From Linum tenue (lineage: Eukaryota; Streptophyta; Magnoliopsida; Malpighiales; Linaceae): DNA of 64,000 nt. A model generated the notes under the pieces. The model did not search any database, was not told the DNA's origin, and saw only the letters and a program-made list of their open reading frames with translations. Shown in pieces: positions 1 to 9,925 of the stretch. Numbering within the stretch: position 1 is the stretch's first letter; the number at the start of each line of letters is the position of its first letter. Both the position numbers and the translations under genes were made by a program. The stretch is from NCBI GenBank assembly GCA_946122785.1, contig CAMGYJ010000006.1, positions 47,016,066-47,080,065 on the forward strand. The letters run 5' to 3'.

Positions 1-837
1 TGCAAGAATGACATTAAATTGGGTGATTATCCTACCAAAGAGAGTTACCTTGATAACCAATCCCTTGTACCCGAATTCTGTATTAGATTTGCACTCAGAA
101 ATAAAGTAATGTATGTTACTTGAATTTTGAAACGAAAATGAAAAAGAAATAAATACTCTGGAAGTTTCAATTGTAGCTCTTTGCAGGTAACTTTTCTAGT
201 AAGTTTAGTACTTGTAAGCAAAGCAGAATACTGAATAAGCTGGGCAACAACATCTGTCGAATGCAAACATTTGAAAGTTAGTACTTTTTGTTGCAAATGC
301 ATAAGGTTGTAATTTGCATTGAGAATGGTATGTTGAACCTGATAGGTATTTCATTTGGTTGCACTTCTTGGAAATCTCATCTTGTTTGATGAAATTGAAC
401 TTGTAAGCAGGTATGGATGGAATGTCACCGCAAACATGGGCCTCGATATTTGGCAGGAACTTGACATCGAATCTGTTTGCAATTGACCTATAGTCTCCCG
501 TTGTCATAGTGACCTAAAAGTTCCTGATAGTGTAGACTCTCTGGTCCCGAAAGAGGGGCTGGAAGTCCTTGATTAGAACTTTGGGAATTTGCACCCAAAT
601 ATCATTACCCTGCTTAAGAGAATTCACCATGTTAATAATCATATTGTGTAGCGTTAATCATGGAATTTGAATTTGCATGGATGTTTTTTTCTCTACCTTT
701 GAGTCAATGACTATCATATCGAGGCAAAGAACATCATCGGTGTTGAGATTGATTGCCAGCCACTTCCTCGAAATGCGACATTGAATAGTCCAGTCCCTCT
801 TTTGAGTTGTCAGATCAGATATGAGTTGGGATTGCAT
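1..837 (-). pseudogene. RPA1-like single-stranded DNA-binding protein of the Helitron, broken
   Basis: The minus strand encodes the start of a replication protein A large-subunit-like protein (DUF223/OB fold), of the type carried by plant Helitrons. An ATG at 835-837 begins a segment with 'KRDWTIQCRISRKWLAIN' and 'LDMIVIDSK'. After a likely intron it continues with 'NSLKQGNDIWVQIPKV', 'RDQRVYTIRNF' and 'DYRSIANRFDVKF'. An in-frame TAG follows 'YTIRNF', so the gene is broken. A further OB-fold-like stretch ('KVTLFGR') runs to the window edge at position 1. Such proteins bind single-stranded DNA and are thought to help rolling-circle transposition. It lies only about 150 bases past the end of the Rep linker exon. 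Confidence 0.75.
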
Positions 838-993
838 ATTGACTAACCTTCAATAAAGCAATAAATTTGAAAAGTCGAACTCACAAATGTAACAAGCACA
901 ATCATGGGAGTACCACAATTGTATATCATAGAAAACAATATTAGCATATATAATTATGGATATTATTCACCCATAGATACGAAAAATACATAC

Positions 994-1442
994 CTAGCCC
1001 TTCCTCATCTGCAACCTTTTCGACTTCCGATTCCAAACAAAATACTGATGAAATTCCACGAAGGTATATTTTCGTGCCTCTGAAGAATGAGAATTTATTT
1101 CCATCCATGCCAACAACATTGATGTTTCATCTTTTTCAATAGCTTTTTCAATTTTTTCTTTCTCCTTTGTAACTACTTTATTCTGCTCAGGCAAATGACA
1201 TGACATACGCAACACAGAATGTGAATAACTGCTGATGTCAAACTTAAAAAGTCTCCAGCATGCCTCACCTGATGTGATGTAGCGACAGTCTAGAAAAGCT
1301 TTGATCTCATCAATACAAACTCATGTTGCTGTAGATTTTTCTTGGTTATGGTGTTCGCCATTATCACCAGCTCTAAATTCTAAAGTCACCATTGCTTTGT
1401 CTTCAAGTTTGTTGATGTATTTGAACAAATACTTGATAGCCT
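994..1442 (-). pseudogene. Helitron Rep, two-tyrosine exon and linker
   Basis: This exon begins after a likely acceptor near 1443 and encodes 'AIKYLFKYINK' at 1408-1440, which matches the paired catalytic tyrosines of Helitron Rep. An in-frame stop follows at about residue 32. It continues through 'GEACWRLFKFDISSYSHSV' to 'EARKYTFVEFHQYFVW' at 994-1215, the conserved linker before the helicase in plant Helitron proteins. A GTATGT donor follows at the exon end. In an intact family member the helicase would come next; here the RPA-like gene follows instead. Confidence 0.75.
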
Positions 1443-2059
1443 TAAACAAATTAGTAAGTTAATCATATGACTCCAAACATTCGAATCTTAACATTGATCA
1501 CACTCCTCACACTTGTGACAACTTCAGTAAACCATTTCTCCTAAATAAACAATTATAAAAAAAATAATATATGCTTAAATTTCCTTATTTCATGTATGGG
1601 ATAATATGACAACATTTTCGGCCATTCACGCAATACATTGAGGCATAAATTGGGTTACAACATACTGGTTCTATTATCAAAACACGAAAAAAGTGGCAAG
1701 TGTATAGAAACAAAGAATTTAAGCGTAAGCATCGAAGAAAGAAACAACATTTATAGCTATAACTTTATGTAATCTGTATTTTCCACTTAAACAATTTCAC
1801 GCTTATGATAAAAAGATATAATCTTCAAACTGAATTAAATCAAATTGATTTCTATTTAATTAATTCAACCTAGTAGTTGGAATGTCTATCCCTACTACTA
1901 CTATAGTAGTACAATGATGACAATATGAATAACGAAGGAAAAAATGGCTGTTGAAAAAAAGAAAAGAAACCAACAGGGGGCATGCTAATATAAATAGTAT
2001 ATATGATTAATTCAATGAGGATCTTTAAAAAAAAGGGGTGAATCAGATGAAGAACTAAC

Positions 2060-2487
2060 CTTGACTTGTTGCCAAATACGACGTTTATGATTGCTTGAAA
2101 TCACAGCAATACATATCTGTTATAAGGAACAACAAATCAATTATCTAGTGAGACCCCATTAATAATACAAGATCTGTTGTTCTCCCTACGTCGATATCTT
2201 GCAAAATCATTGCTATCAATAGTTGTTTGGCTGCAGAATTCCTTTGGAAAATGTTTAGAACACACACCATTAGTTGTACATGGGGCTTTAGGTCCTTGAA
2301 TGCTACATGGACCATGAAACATGAAGTTTGAAACTACTTCATAACATTTAGGATCTGTTTTATGATCTGGAATTTCTTCAGATATGATAGAATCTATGTC
2401 CAAAGGACTATATAACTTGTCTTCTGGAGCTAGAAAGACTAATAAGTGTGCATGAGGTAGGCCACGTTTTTGGAATTCAATTGCCAT
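2060..2487 (-). pseudogene. Helitron Rep, HUH motif exon
   Basis: 'MAIEFQKRGLPHAHLLVFL' contains the His-x-His (HUH) metal-binding motif of rolling-circle Rep nucleases. It is followed by a Cys/His-rich stretch ('CSIQGPKAPC', 'GVCSKHFPKEF') that is also typical of Helitron Rep. An in-frame TGA interrupts after 'INGVSLDN', and the frame then continues with 'FVVPYNRYVLL' to a GTTAGT donor at 2052-2059. The matching tyrosine motif is in the next exon. The HUH and Y2 motifs both survive, but the gene as a whole is disrupted. Confidence 0.8.
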
Positions 2488-2656
2488 TACATCTTCAATG
2501 AAATAAATATCAACAATAATTCAAATTATAAATTATAGTGCGCGAATAATTCAAAAATTCAAGATGCTTAAAGGAAAGCTATTGAATATAATTTACATGC
2601 ACACGTTTTCCCGAAAATTTTATTCTCCACAATTTCTTTCAGCAATTGATGTAGCT

Positions 2657-3922
2657 TTATCTTGAAACTCTTGCGAAGACATCAGCTCTATTAGGATCTT
2701 TATGAGTAGTAGTCCTTATCAAATCAAGCATGTACTGGATCTCGGGCCAAGCAGGATTACATATAAATGTAATGAAAAGATCTGGATATCCTGCCCATCT
2801 ACAAATCGCCATAGCATCCTGGAAACTTTCATACTTATATCGAGGACTACCTGTATGTGATGAAGCTAAAATCACCTGTTTTTCCAGTCATACTAGTATC
2901 TGAATCACCTCTCAAGTAAGAATCCAAAAGACCTTGGTAGTAATGTTGTCGCAACTTTGTTTGGTTGTTTTTAATCCAATCCAAACACTCAGCCTCAACC
3001 AATGCATATGCATTTACAACATAATGTTGGAACAGCTTTCCACACAATAGCAATGCATTTGATTCTTCCAGTCTGGTATGAAGTCTATAACTGTAGAAAT
3101 CACATTGAGTCACATTCTTCTCATTGTATTTATCTACATCCTCATCCCCATCCCCAAAGTATGGAATAGTTGGGTGCCAACCATCTTCTCCATGTGGGAA
3201 TAATATGGGATATTGCAAAGCCATCAAACTTGGATGATATATACTAATTTATTCTCGTTCATGACTTTGATAATGGACATCAATATCAGGAGAAGATGTT
3301 TGCTCACTAGTATCATCAACAATTAACGCAGCGACCTCATTTGCTAATGGCAAATCATATTCTCTACCATCCCTTTCTCTTTTTGCAAGAAACTTTATTT
3401 CAACCTGTCGAACAATACTGTCATTCAATCTATGCCTTGCATATCGAAATGTATTTACCAATATATTACTCGAATCTAGCATCTCCTGTAATTGTTGGAT
3501 AATTGATTCGCGCAAAGGATTTGAATCTGGATCTGTTGAGAAAAAGTCTAACCTATCGGAGTTCCTTGGCAGTATCATATATATAGAGTTGAGCAAATTT
3601 GGCTCTATTCCTTTCAGTAGGTATCAGGCTGCCGATTCGGTGATATACTTGCCCTCCAATTGAATATACATAGACGCCTCGGCCCATCATTTATAGATCG
3701 ATCCAGTTTACCTCCAATAGAAGTGAATGCTAAGAACCCATTATATCCTTTGATATATTCCAAAAGGTGACGTCCCATTGAAGAGTTTGCTTGCAATAGC
3801 ATATTCAAAATCTTTGGCAGTTGTCTTCGAGGAGGGAGCTTCACTTTACCCTGTCTGCAACACAATGAAAACTTTGGTTGATTGGAATTCCTCGTTGATT
3901 TTGTACTTTCGCCGTTCCACAT
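2657..3922 (-). pseudogene. Helitron N-terminal domain, fragmented
   Basis: Three overlapping minus-strand fragments form the Helitron-like N-terminal domain. 3614-3922 has the Cys-rich start ('FSLCCRQGKVKLPP') and 'FAFTSIGGK'-like sequence. 3249-3596 has 'FRYARHRLND' and 'YDLPLANEVAALIV'. 2847-3227 has 'QYPILFPHGEDGWHP' and the 'YYSYRLHTR'-like region. 2657-2875 adds 'GSPRYKYESFQDAMAICRWAGYPD'-type sequence just before the HUH exon. Frame changes at about 3600, 3240 and 2860 show decay. The order matches the family, so one ancestral coding region is likely. Confidence 0.8.
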
Positions 3923-4589
3923 TATTGCTCCACAATATGCACATTAATATGACGGTTTTCCAATATCAAACACTTCAACCACTGCAATAAAATGAAAAAC
4001 TAAATTAGACACAAACTCTATTATTACAATAAAAAAGATAAATAAAATCTAAAAAATATAGAACAGGCCGAGTTACAATCTACACAAACATTATTATTGT
4101 ATAGTTGTGCCTTTATGCTAAAACCTACGCAAAGTACCAAGTAATTGATAATAGATGTGATATTGACTGCTAGAGTATACATCTTGAAGCTAGCTATTTT
4201 GGGAATTAGTAGTGATGATAATTAGTATTTGATTGAATATTTGTTCACTTGTATCACGATGGGTTGGGTTATTCATAATTTAACCAATCCTTATAATGGT
4301 ATCCGATTCTATTGAGATTTGCGAGGAGCAATAAAATGAAAACTCAAATTTAAGAAATTAAATTAGCAACAAACTCTATGAATGCAATAAATAAAGGGAA
4401 ATGAAATAACAAAAATATTAAAAAACCTGGAAAGTCACCAGAACGCATCAATCGAAGATGATTATAACGATTTTCAGCTAATTTTGATAGATCTCAATAA
4501 TCTATTTCTCTTAGATTGTAACTTATCCATCTCACTTTGCAGCCCTGTATAGGAATTAGTTAAAAAAATTAATCACAGCAGCTAACACA

Positions 4590-4770
4590 TTAAACTGATA
4601 ACAAATAAATCGAAAAAAAACATTGAACAAATGGATTACCGGTAGGAATGTTCACCATTCTGCCATATATACGCTTCTGCCTTATATAAATAGCACGTTT
4701 TCTTCTTGCTAATTTGGTCAACGGATGATTAATTCTCTTCAGTTCTGACTTATGTGCATGAAGTTCTAAA
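4590..4770 (-). pseudogene. Basic N-terminal fragment, possibly of the Helitron protein
   Basis: A short open stretch on the minus strand encodes a Lys/Arg-rich segment ('LTKLARRKRAIYIRQKRIYG'), similar in style to basic segments near the start of plant Helitron proteins. The frame runs straight into the MULE-type element whose end is at 4771, so the first part of any such exon has been displaced. This is a weak assignment based on composition and position. Confidence 0.3.
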
Positions 4771-6093
4771 GGGTTATAGGTATAATATGCCCCTCTACTA
4801 TGACGTTTTATCAAACATTCCCCTCTACTATTTTTTACATCAAACATGCTCCTGTAATTTGGAAAAACTATCAAACATGCCCTCCAGTTGAAATTTCCAT
4901 TGAAAAAAATTGTCAATCATGGTTGAACCAAGATTTAGACGACCTGACATCGATAAATAGGAGGGGAAATGTCAGTTTTGACCTTGCTTTATTTTTCTAG
5001 GTCTCATCAAAGTGAAATTATTATAATTATTTGGCAATACAAAAGAACAAAAAAAAAACTCTAAAGTGAAATTATTAGAGATATATTAGATATTTGGGTC
5101 GCCCAAACCAAAGTTCGGTCTTGGTTAACGGTTTTTGGATGGAAATTTTAACAAAAGGGCATGTTTGATAAGTTTTTCAAAGTACAGGGGCATGTTTGAT
5201 GTAAAAAATAGTAGAGGGGCATGTTTGTCAAAACGTCATAATAGAGGGGCATATTACCCAATGCAGTCAAAATCGGGATTTTGATTGTAAAATCGTAGGA
5301 TTTTACTTAGGGATTCCAATCTAATTTTACTATAAAATTGGTGGACTTTAAAATCGTTCAAAATCGGGTTTAAAATTGTTAAAAATCGTAAAATCGTAGC
5401 AAAATCGGGATTTTGATCCTATGTGAACAAAATATGTGGTTTGAGACAATTCAAAAGAAGCAAAACTGTTTCGGCGGAAAGGCTAATGACCGAGATCTTG
5501 TCAGATATTTTTCCAATTAAAAGAACATTTGAAAAGGGAAAATAATCAAATTAGGGTTCGGTCAACCACTTTCAATTCCCCTTGTTTAACTCATGGGTAA
5601 AACCGTTGTAATAATATTATAAATACGTAAGAATTAACATTATTATTAATAAATTAATTGATTAATGAATATATTTGTACCAAATCAATGACATTAATTA
5701 TTTTATTGGAGTTCACTTATTCTTAGTTTTAAATCATGCTTAGTAGATGATGTCGGAATACTACTTTGAGTTAAACTACCTAAACACAACATGAAAACAA
5801 GAGTCAAACCCCCATGAGCTCTATCCCTTTCTCATAATAAATATTTTGAGTTACACATTAAATAATAATTAAAATGATGATTCTGGAACATTAATCTTGA
5901 AAATTATCAATTTAGATGTTATATGTCTTTGTCTTATTAATAATTTATCTTATTAATATTATTATATGTTAATTTCTATATGGTACTTAAAATCCTACGA
6001 TTCTACAATTCGATTTTAGGATTCCGATTTTACCCTAGTTTTCGATTTTAGGTAAAATCCCAATTTCGACTGCTTTGATTATACCTATAACCC
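4771..6093. mobile_element. MULE-type element with 9-bp TSD and long terminal inverted repeats
   Basis: The ends are GGGTTATAGGTATAAT at 4771 and its complement ending at 6093. They are flanked by AGTTCTAAA (4762-4770) and ATTTCTAAA (6094-6102), a 9-bp target duplication with one mismatch, as expected for Mutator-like elements. The terminal repeat is about 150 bp long. Its left arm is 4771 to about 4930 and the inner part of its right arm about 5100-5256, with shared phrases such as ATGCCCCTCTA and CATCAAACATG. The right arm is cut by a second insertion (5257-6077), so its last 12-16 bases lie at 6078-6093. No transposase is present. Confidence 0.8.
5257..6077. mobile_element. AT-rich MITE nested in the right arm of the 4771 element
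   Basis: The ends are imperfect inverted repeats: CCCAATGCAGTCAAAATCGG at the left and, reading inward from the right, CAAAGCAGTCGAAATTGGG. Runs of AAAATCG/CGATTTT continue inward on both sides. The flanks ATTA (5253-5256) and ATTA (6078-6081) suggest a 3- or 4-bp target duplication (TTA or ATTA), which would fit PIF/Harbinger-type MITEs. Removing it rejoins the terminal repeat of the surrounding element. The interior is AT-rich with no gene. Confidence 0.6.
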
Positions 6094-6102
6094 ATTTCTA
6101 AA

Positions 6103-7043
6103 ATTTACATTGAAAAGTAATGATTTTGTAAGTTCAACCATAGTGAAATAGTTAAAGATATTATATCAGTTCTTAATTCATTGATACTTTGTTATGGCAA
6201 AAAATGTTTAATAGATAATTATATCATCGGAAATTTTATCTTGTGCTTCAGATAGAGACTGATTAGAATCCACTACACCTTCCAGTGGTAAAAAAAAGCT
6301 CTCTTATACCCTGAATAACATGTGAAATGAAACATATTAATTGCAAATCTATATAATTATGCTAAGACCAATATTTGTACTTCCATTCAATTTTTAATGG
6401 TCGAATTGACTCATTATTTGAGACTGTCGATGACTTTCCATGGGAAAAACTTCTTCTTCGAGGCATAGAACTTCAAAAAAGAACATGAGATTTGCCTTAA
6501 TGCACAAATAATGAGCAAGACGAATGTTAAAGGAAAACTTGACAACCACTTACGGAGAAGGGATAGTAATAATGCACAAATAATGAGATAGAGAGAGGCA
6601 TGATTAAGAAAGAACATAAAAGAACATGAGATTCGCCTTCAGCAGCCAATGCAAGCAAGTATATGTGTAATTTGAGTTATAGGAGTTCATAATTCACAAA
6701 AGAAAAAGGATTACAGTTTGACTGGTGCACTGGTGGAGCAGTTGCGCTCGAGTGGTGGAAGAAAGACTGGTGGACAGGTGGAGCAGTTGCGCTCGAGTGC
6801 TGCTCTTGTTGTCTTCAAGTGGTGGACTGGTGGTGTCTCTGATTAATTAGATTACAATTGATTACAATTTGAAGCTACAAAAACACAGTGCATATATGAC
6901 ATACAATCCGACGAAAACATGAAACTGAGAACAAAATGAGTATCCATTCGTCCAGAAAGATTCAAAGATGGTCCATTCACAACCATTTGAATACAGAAAC
7001 AGGCACAAATAGGTGCTTACAAATATCAGAACTGATGAGTCTT
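6103..7043. other. Non-coding sequence with short direct repeats
   Basis: I see no gene here. Two local duplications are visible. AAAAGAACATGAGATT followed by GCCTT occurs near 6476 and again near 6616. GGTGGAGCAGTTGCGCTCGA occurs near 6734 and 6777, within a GGTGGACTGGTGG-rich stretch. These look like small tandem or slippage duplications. Confidence 0.5.
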
Positions 7044-7612
7044 TTAGCATAGATATTTTGGCCATGAAAAAAAATGGTAATGGCCATATGTTTGATGCAA
7101 AATCATTCTTAGATGTCCAGGGAGGTAGTAACTTTTATCAAGATCTATATCCTCAAACAAAATAACTTGATTCTTCCCAAAAAGCTGCATAGATACAGGC
7201 TGTCAAGAATTACACATGACACTCACCATAATAAAGCTAGAATCGGTAAAAAGAAACAAAAGAACTGATCCGGTGGTGGGAGGGCTGCAACACATGTGAT
7301 ATCAACTAAATAGTTAGCAATTGGTTACATTGCCCATTGGAAAGAAAAAGGAAGGGGACATCACACATACAGGCTTCGCAAAGGCCAAATAGAAACCAAC
7401 CTAGTAGAGGAAACTTACGGAGGAGAAATGTATAGTTTATCGCGATGGCGTCGCGGGGTGGTTGTTTGGGCAGACGACGATAGGGGATTTCGGGCAGATT
7501 GAGTTCGGCGGCTGGAAGTTGTGGTTCGTTTGGGAGAGATAGCAAGAGAGAAGCGCTGGGATTTCTGGGTTGGAAGACTGAAAGGGAGGCGATTTGAAAA
7601 ATCCGCCGGCAT
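7044..7612 (-). CDS. Candidate three-exon gene, unrecognised
   Basis: A spliced model is open on the minus strand: exon 1 from ATG at 7612 to 7419 (donor GTAAGT), exon 2 7284-7227 (acceptor TGTTGCAG, donor GTGAGT), exon 3 7184-7044 (acceptor ATGCAG, ending TAA). The phases agree and give about 130 residues. The N-terminal part is rich in Ser, Arg and Pro with almost no acidic residues, as in organelle-targeting peptides. Exon 3 encodes 'KNQVILFEDIDLDKSYYLPG'. Two other frames of exon 1 are also open, so the start could instead lie further upstream (ATG at 7784 or 7824). I do not recognise the protein, and it could be an untranslated or fortuitous frame. Confidence 0.35.
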
Positions 7613-7824
7613 GTGAAATTCCGGCCGCCAGCGAGAGAGGCGGTGAGTTTTGGTCCGTCCGACAACCCAATCTGGCCTGAGGACGGAGCCAACAGCGACA
7701 GAGGGCGTTCAAGTTTGCAGTAGCGACAGAGGAGGTGGACGGGAAGGACGGGAAGAGACATGCGGCGGACAGGAGATAGTGCCATTTTATCAATATAGCC
7801 TCCCGTGAACTGCGCAGAGTGCAT

Positions 7825-8199
7825 TAAAACAGAAAGTAAAGATGTTGCGGGCTAGAATCTCTTTATTGTTTTGTTAGGAGGATTGCTATTGAAGTATTTA
7901 GTTTGTTGCTTGATTTCTATACTTCCTTTCCGTTCGCAAGGTAAACATGTGGGTTTTGTTTTGCGGATAATGTGCTAATATGCACTGAGTGTTCTGGTTA
8001 AACTTTTGTGTGCATTAGAAGAGTTTTAGGTAACTTTTATCTTCTGTCAGGGCTTCGTTGTAATTCAGAGACGTGTGAAGCATGTTTTGGAGGAACAGAT
8101 ATGGCTGCTCGAATAATTGGCCACAGAAACTATGGGTTGCAGATGTTGAAATTGTTATAATTACTTATTTTGGGTAGCTTATAGTAACTATCCTTTAAT
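7825..8199. other. No feature recognised
   Basis: Sequence between the candidate gene start and the Copia-1 LTR. It could hold the promoter of the 7044-7612 candidate (minus strand), but I could not pick out a convincing TATA box. Confidence 0.4.
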
Positions 8200-8245
8200 G
8201 TAAGTTAACCTAAAGTAGGTAGGACTACATGTATACGTTAGCTGT

Positions 8246-8248
<3 letters not shown>

Positions 8249-8282
<34 letters not shown>
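8249..8282. repeat. (AT)n microsatellite
   Basis: About 17 uninterrupted AT units lie at the left edge of the MITE. A shorter run (8687-8700) lies at its right edge. Together they were probably one AT tract in the LTR promoter before the MITE inserted. Confidence 0.9.
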
Positions 8283-8284
<2 letters not shown>

Positions 8285-8686
8285 TGCATTCTACGGTACC
8301 CCGGGTGAAATTCGGGTTACAGCATACCTTGAGTATGAAAACGCTATCTAGACCTCGAATTAGCAGGATTTTTGGGCATGATAATATACCCTAACCTTTA
8401 ATGAGTGAACCCTAGGTCCTAATTATCTAAATCATAAACTATAAACCCTAAGACGGTGCATTGATTTTTTGCCTATATTTGGACGAATCATAACCGTCGA
8501 TTATTGTTTCTAATTAAATTGATCTTGGGGTATAAGATTTATAGAATTAAGACCTAGATTTTGATCTTTAAGGGTTAGAGTATAGTATCATGTCCGAAAG
8601 ATCAGTCAATTCAAGTTCTGGATATCGTTTTCTTACTCAAGGTATGCGGTACCCCGGATTTCACCTTGGGTACCGTAGAACTCCCC
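8283..8686. mobile_element. MITE with long inverted repeats inside an (AT)n tract
   Basis: The ends GGTGCATTCTACGGTACC and, on the other strand, GGGGAGTTCTACGGTACC begin a long inverted repeat. Similarity continues inward through GCATACCTTGAGTA and CATGATA for roughly 100 bases. On both sides the flank is (AT)n (8249-8282 and 8687-8700), so the target duplication cannot be sized; it is TA or a longer AT-rich word. There is no coding sequence. It has separated the AT tract of the Copia-1 LTR into two parts. Confidence 0.75.
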
Positions 8687-8836
8687 ATATATATATATAT
8701 ACCTCATCTTGTATCGTGAAAACTAAGCTGAATAAGATTGACTCTGGAGAGGTCTACCTCTCCCGTGGACTAGTCCAGATTTTAAGGGAAACCACGTAAT
8801 TCCTGTGTTCACGTTCTTTACTTTGAGTTCTTATCA

Positions 8837-9190
8837 TGGTATCAGAGCCTTCTGGGACCGTGAGGTCTTCTGTTCGATTCTCGGTGATCCCCATCTGTTT
8901 CTGTTAAGCACACAGTGTCGGGACCTGTGCCTGTCCAAACTCCAAGCCTATCTGAACGACTTGAGTTTGAAGGGGGTGTTAGTAAACGGTATATGATCCA
9001 CGATTGAATCTCTCCCAACAACTCGAGTTATTGGAGATGTAAGAAACATGATCCTGTTTCTAAGATCTGTACTCATGTTTCTTGTATTTTGCTCTCTTCG
9101 TTGATCAGTAATATTGCAGCTATACGTGGATATGCTTTCTTAAGAACAAGTCCAAGCTCCATGATCATGCTCAGGCATTTGTTAAGATGA
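8837..9190 (+). promoter_or_regulatory. Primer-binding site and leader of Copia-1
   Basis: TGGTATCAGAGCC at 8837-8849 directly follows the LTR and is complementary to the 3' end of plant initiator methionine tRNA, the usual Copia primer. Downstream, CTGTTCGATTCTC near 8870 resembles a tRNA B box. TTTGAAGGGGGTGTTAG near 8968 looks like a polypurine tract followed by an LTR start. This may be a separate repeat or a rearranged leader. No gag is recognisable, so gag and protease appear to be deleted between here and 9195. Confidence 0.6.
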
Positions 9191-9194
9191 TTCA

Positions 9195-9719
9195 AACTCA
9201 GTTTCAGAAGACAGTCAAAGGCATCGTTCTGATCTGGGGGGAGATTTTAGTTCTAATGAGCTCCTTCAGTTCTATAGCTCGGCCGGTATTATCTCTCAAC
9301 AGTCCTATCTTGGGGTGTCGGAACAGAATGGGGTGGTGGAGAGAAAAAATCACCACGTTATGGAACGCACCCTCTCTCTCCTGTTTAGATCTGGTGTTCC
9401 TGCCCACCTCTGGGTAGAGGCCGCTTACAATGTTGTTCATCTTATCAATCAGTAGTTCACTCCAGTCCTGGATGGTGTTTCTCCATTTTATAAACTCTAT
9501 GATCGTCATCCTCGTTATGACCGTCTTCGGGTGTTTAGCTGCCTTTTCTTTATACTTTTACCATGTCGAGAACGCAACAAACTGGCGCTAAAGACAGTTC
9601 ATTGTGTGTTCGTCGGCGGCTCCGGGTTGCATGCCATGTCCTGTTCATGGAACATGTTCCGTTCTATTCCCTGAAGACGTCTTCGGACCGGGCTGCCTTT
9701 GAACAAAGCCTGGCGTTTC
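9195..9719 (+). pseudogene. Copia-1 integrase fragment
   Basis: In broken frames the plus strand encodes a Copia integrase core: 'GGDFSSNELLQFY' with a catalytic Asp, then 'QNGVVERKNHHVMERTLSLL', which includes the catalytic Glu, then 'LWVEAAYNVVHLIN'. Later residues resemble the conserved Cys-Val-Phe block after the core. The reading continues to 9719, where Copia-2 inserted, and resumes at 22978. Stops (for example after 'VVHLINQ') and frame changes make it non-functional. Confidence 0.8.
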
Positions 9720-9925
9720 TGTTGGAAATAAAATTAATTATTTCCTTTTAACTCAAAGTTAATGGTGGGCTTTTGGGTGAGCTCGTTGGTTGAGCTAAAG
9801 AATTAAAAGTTGGGGATTTTGTTTGGAGAAGAGAATTGGCAGAGGGTTTTAGGAATGGAGGCTTCTTTTATTGTCTTTTTCTTTGGCTCCACTGCTTCGG
9901 ATACATCTCAAGACCCTCTATTTAT

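Larger units (their letters stand above)
1..4770 (-). mobile_element. Decayed Helitron (Rep and RPA, no helicase)
   Basis: Several minus-strand fragments follow the order of a plant Helitron: an N-terminal Helitron domain, a Rep domain with HUH and two-tyrosine motifs, a linker, then an RPA-like OB-fold protein. Helitrons move by rolling-circle replication using a Rep-helicase protein. The Pif1-type helicase normally found after the linker is not visible, so the copy is non-autonomous. The left end lies outside the window. I could not find the TC and CTRR termini. The right limit is arbitrary, set where the 4771 element begins. Stretches 1443-2059 and 3923-4589 are AT-rich and read as introns or decayed sequence. 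Confidence 0.8.
8200..8836 (+). repeat. 5' LTR of Copia-1, interrupted by a MITE
   Basis: The LTR appears to start TGTAAG at 8200 and end TTATCA at 8836, immediately before a methionine-tRNA primer-binding site. It holds an (AT)n tract in the TATA-box position, split by a MITE. After the MITE comes TATATATACCTCATC and a leader ending in ACTTTGAGTTCTTATCA. No matching 3' LTR was found near 24652, so the element is truncated. The start at 8200 is inferred. Confidence 0.6.

Noticed and set aside
8837..8885. A tRNA gene
   Set aside because: Only a primer-site match and a B-box-like word are present; there is no A box or cloverleaf.
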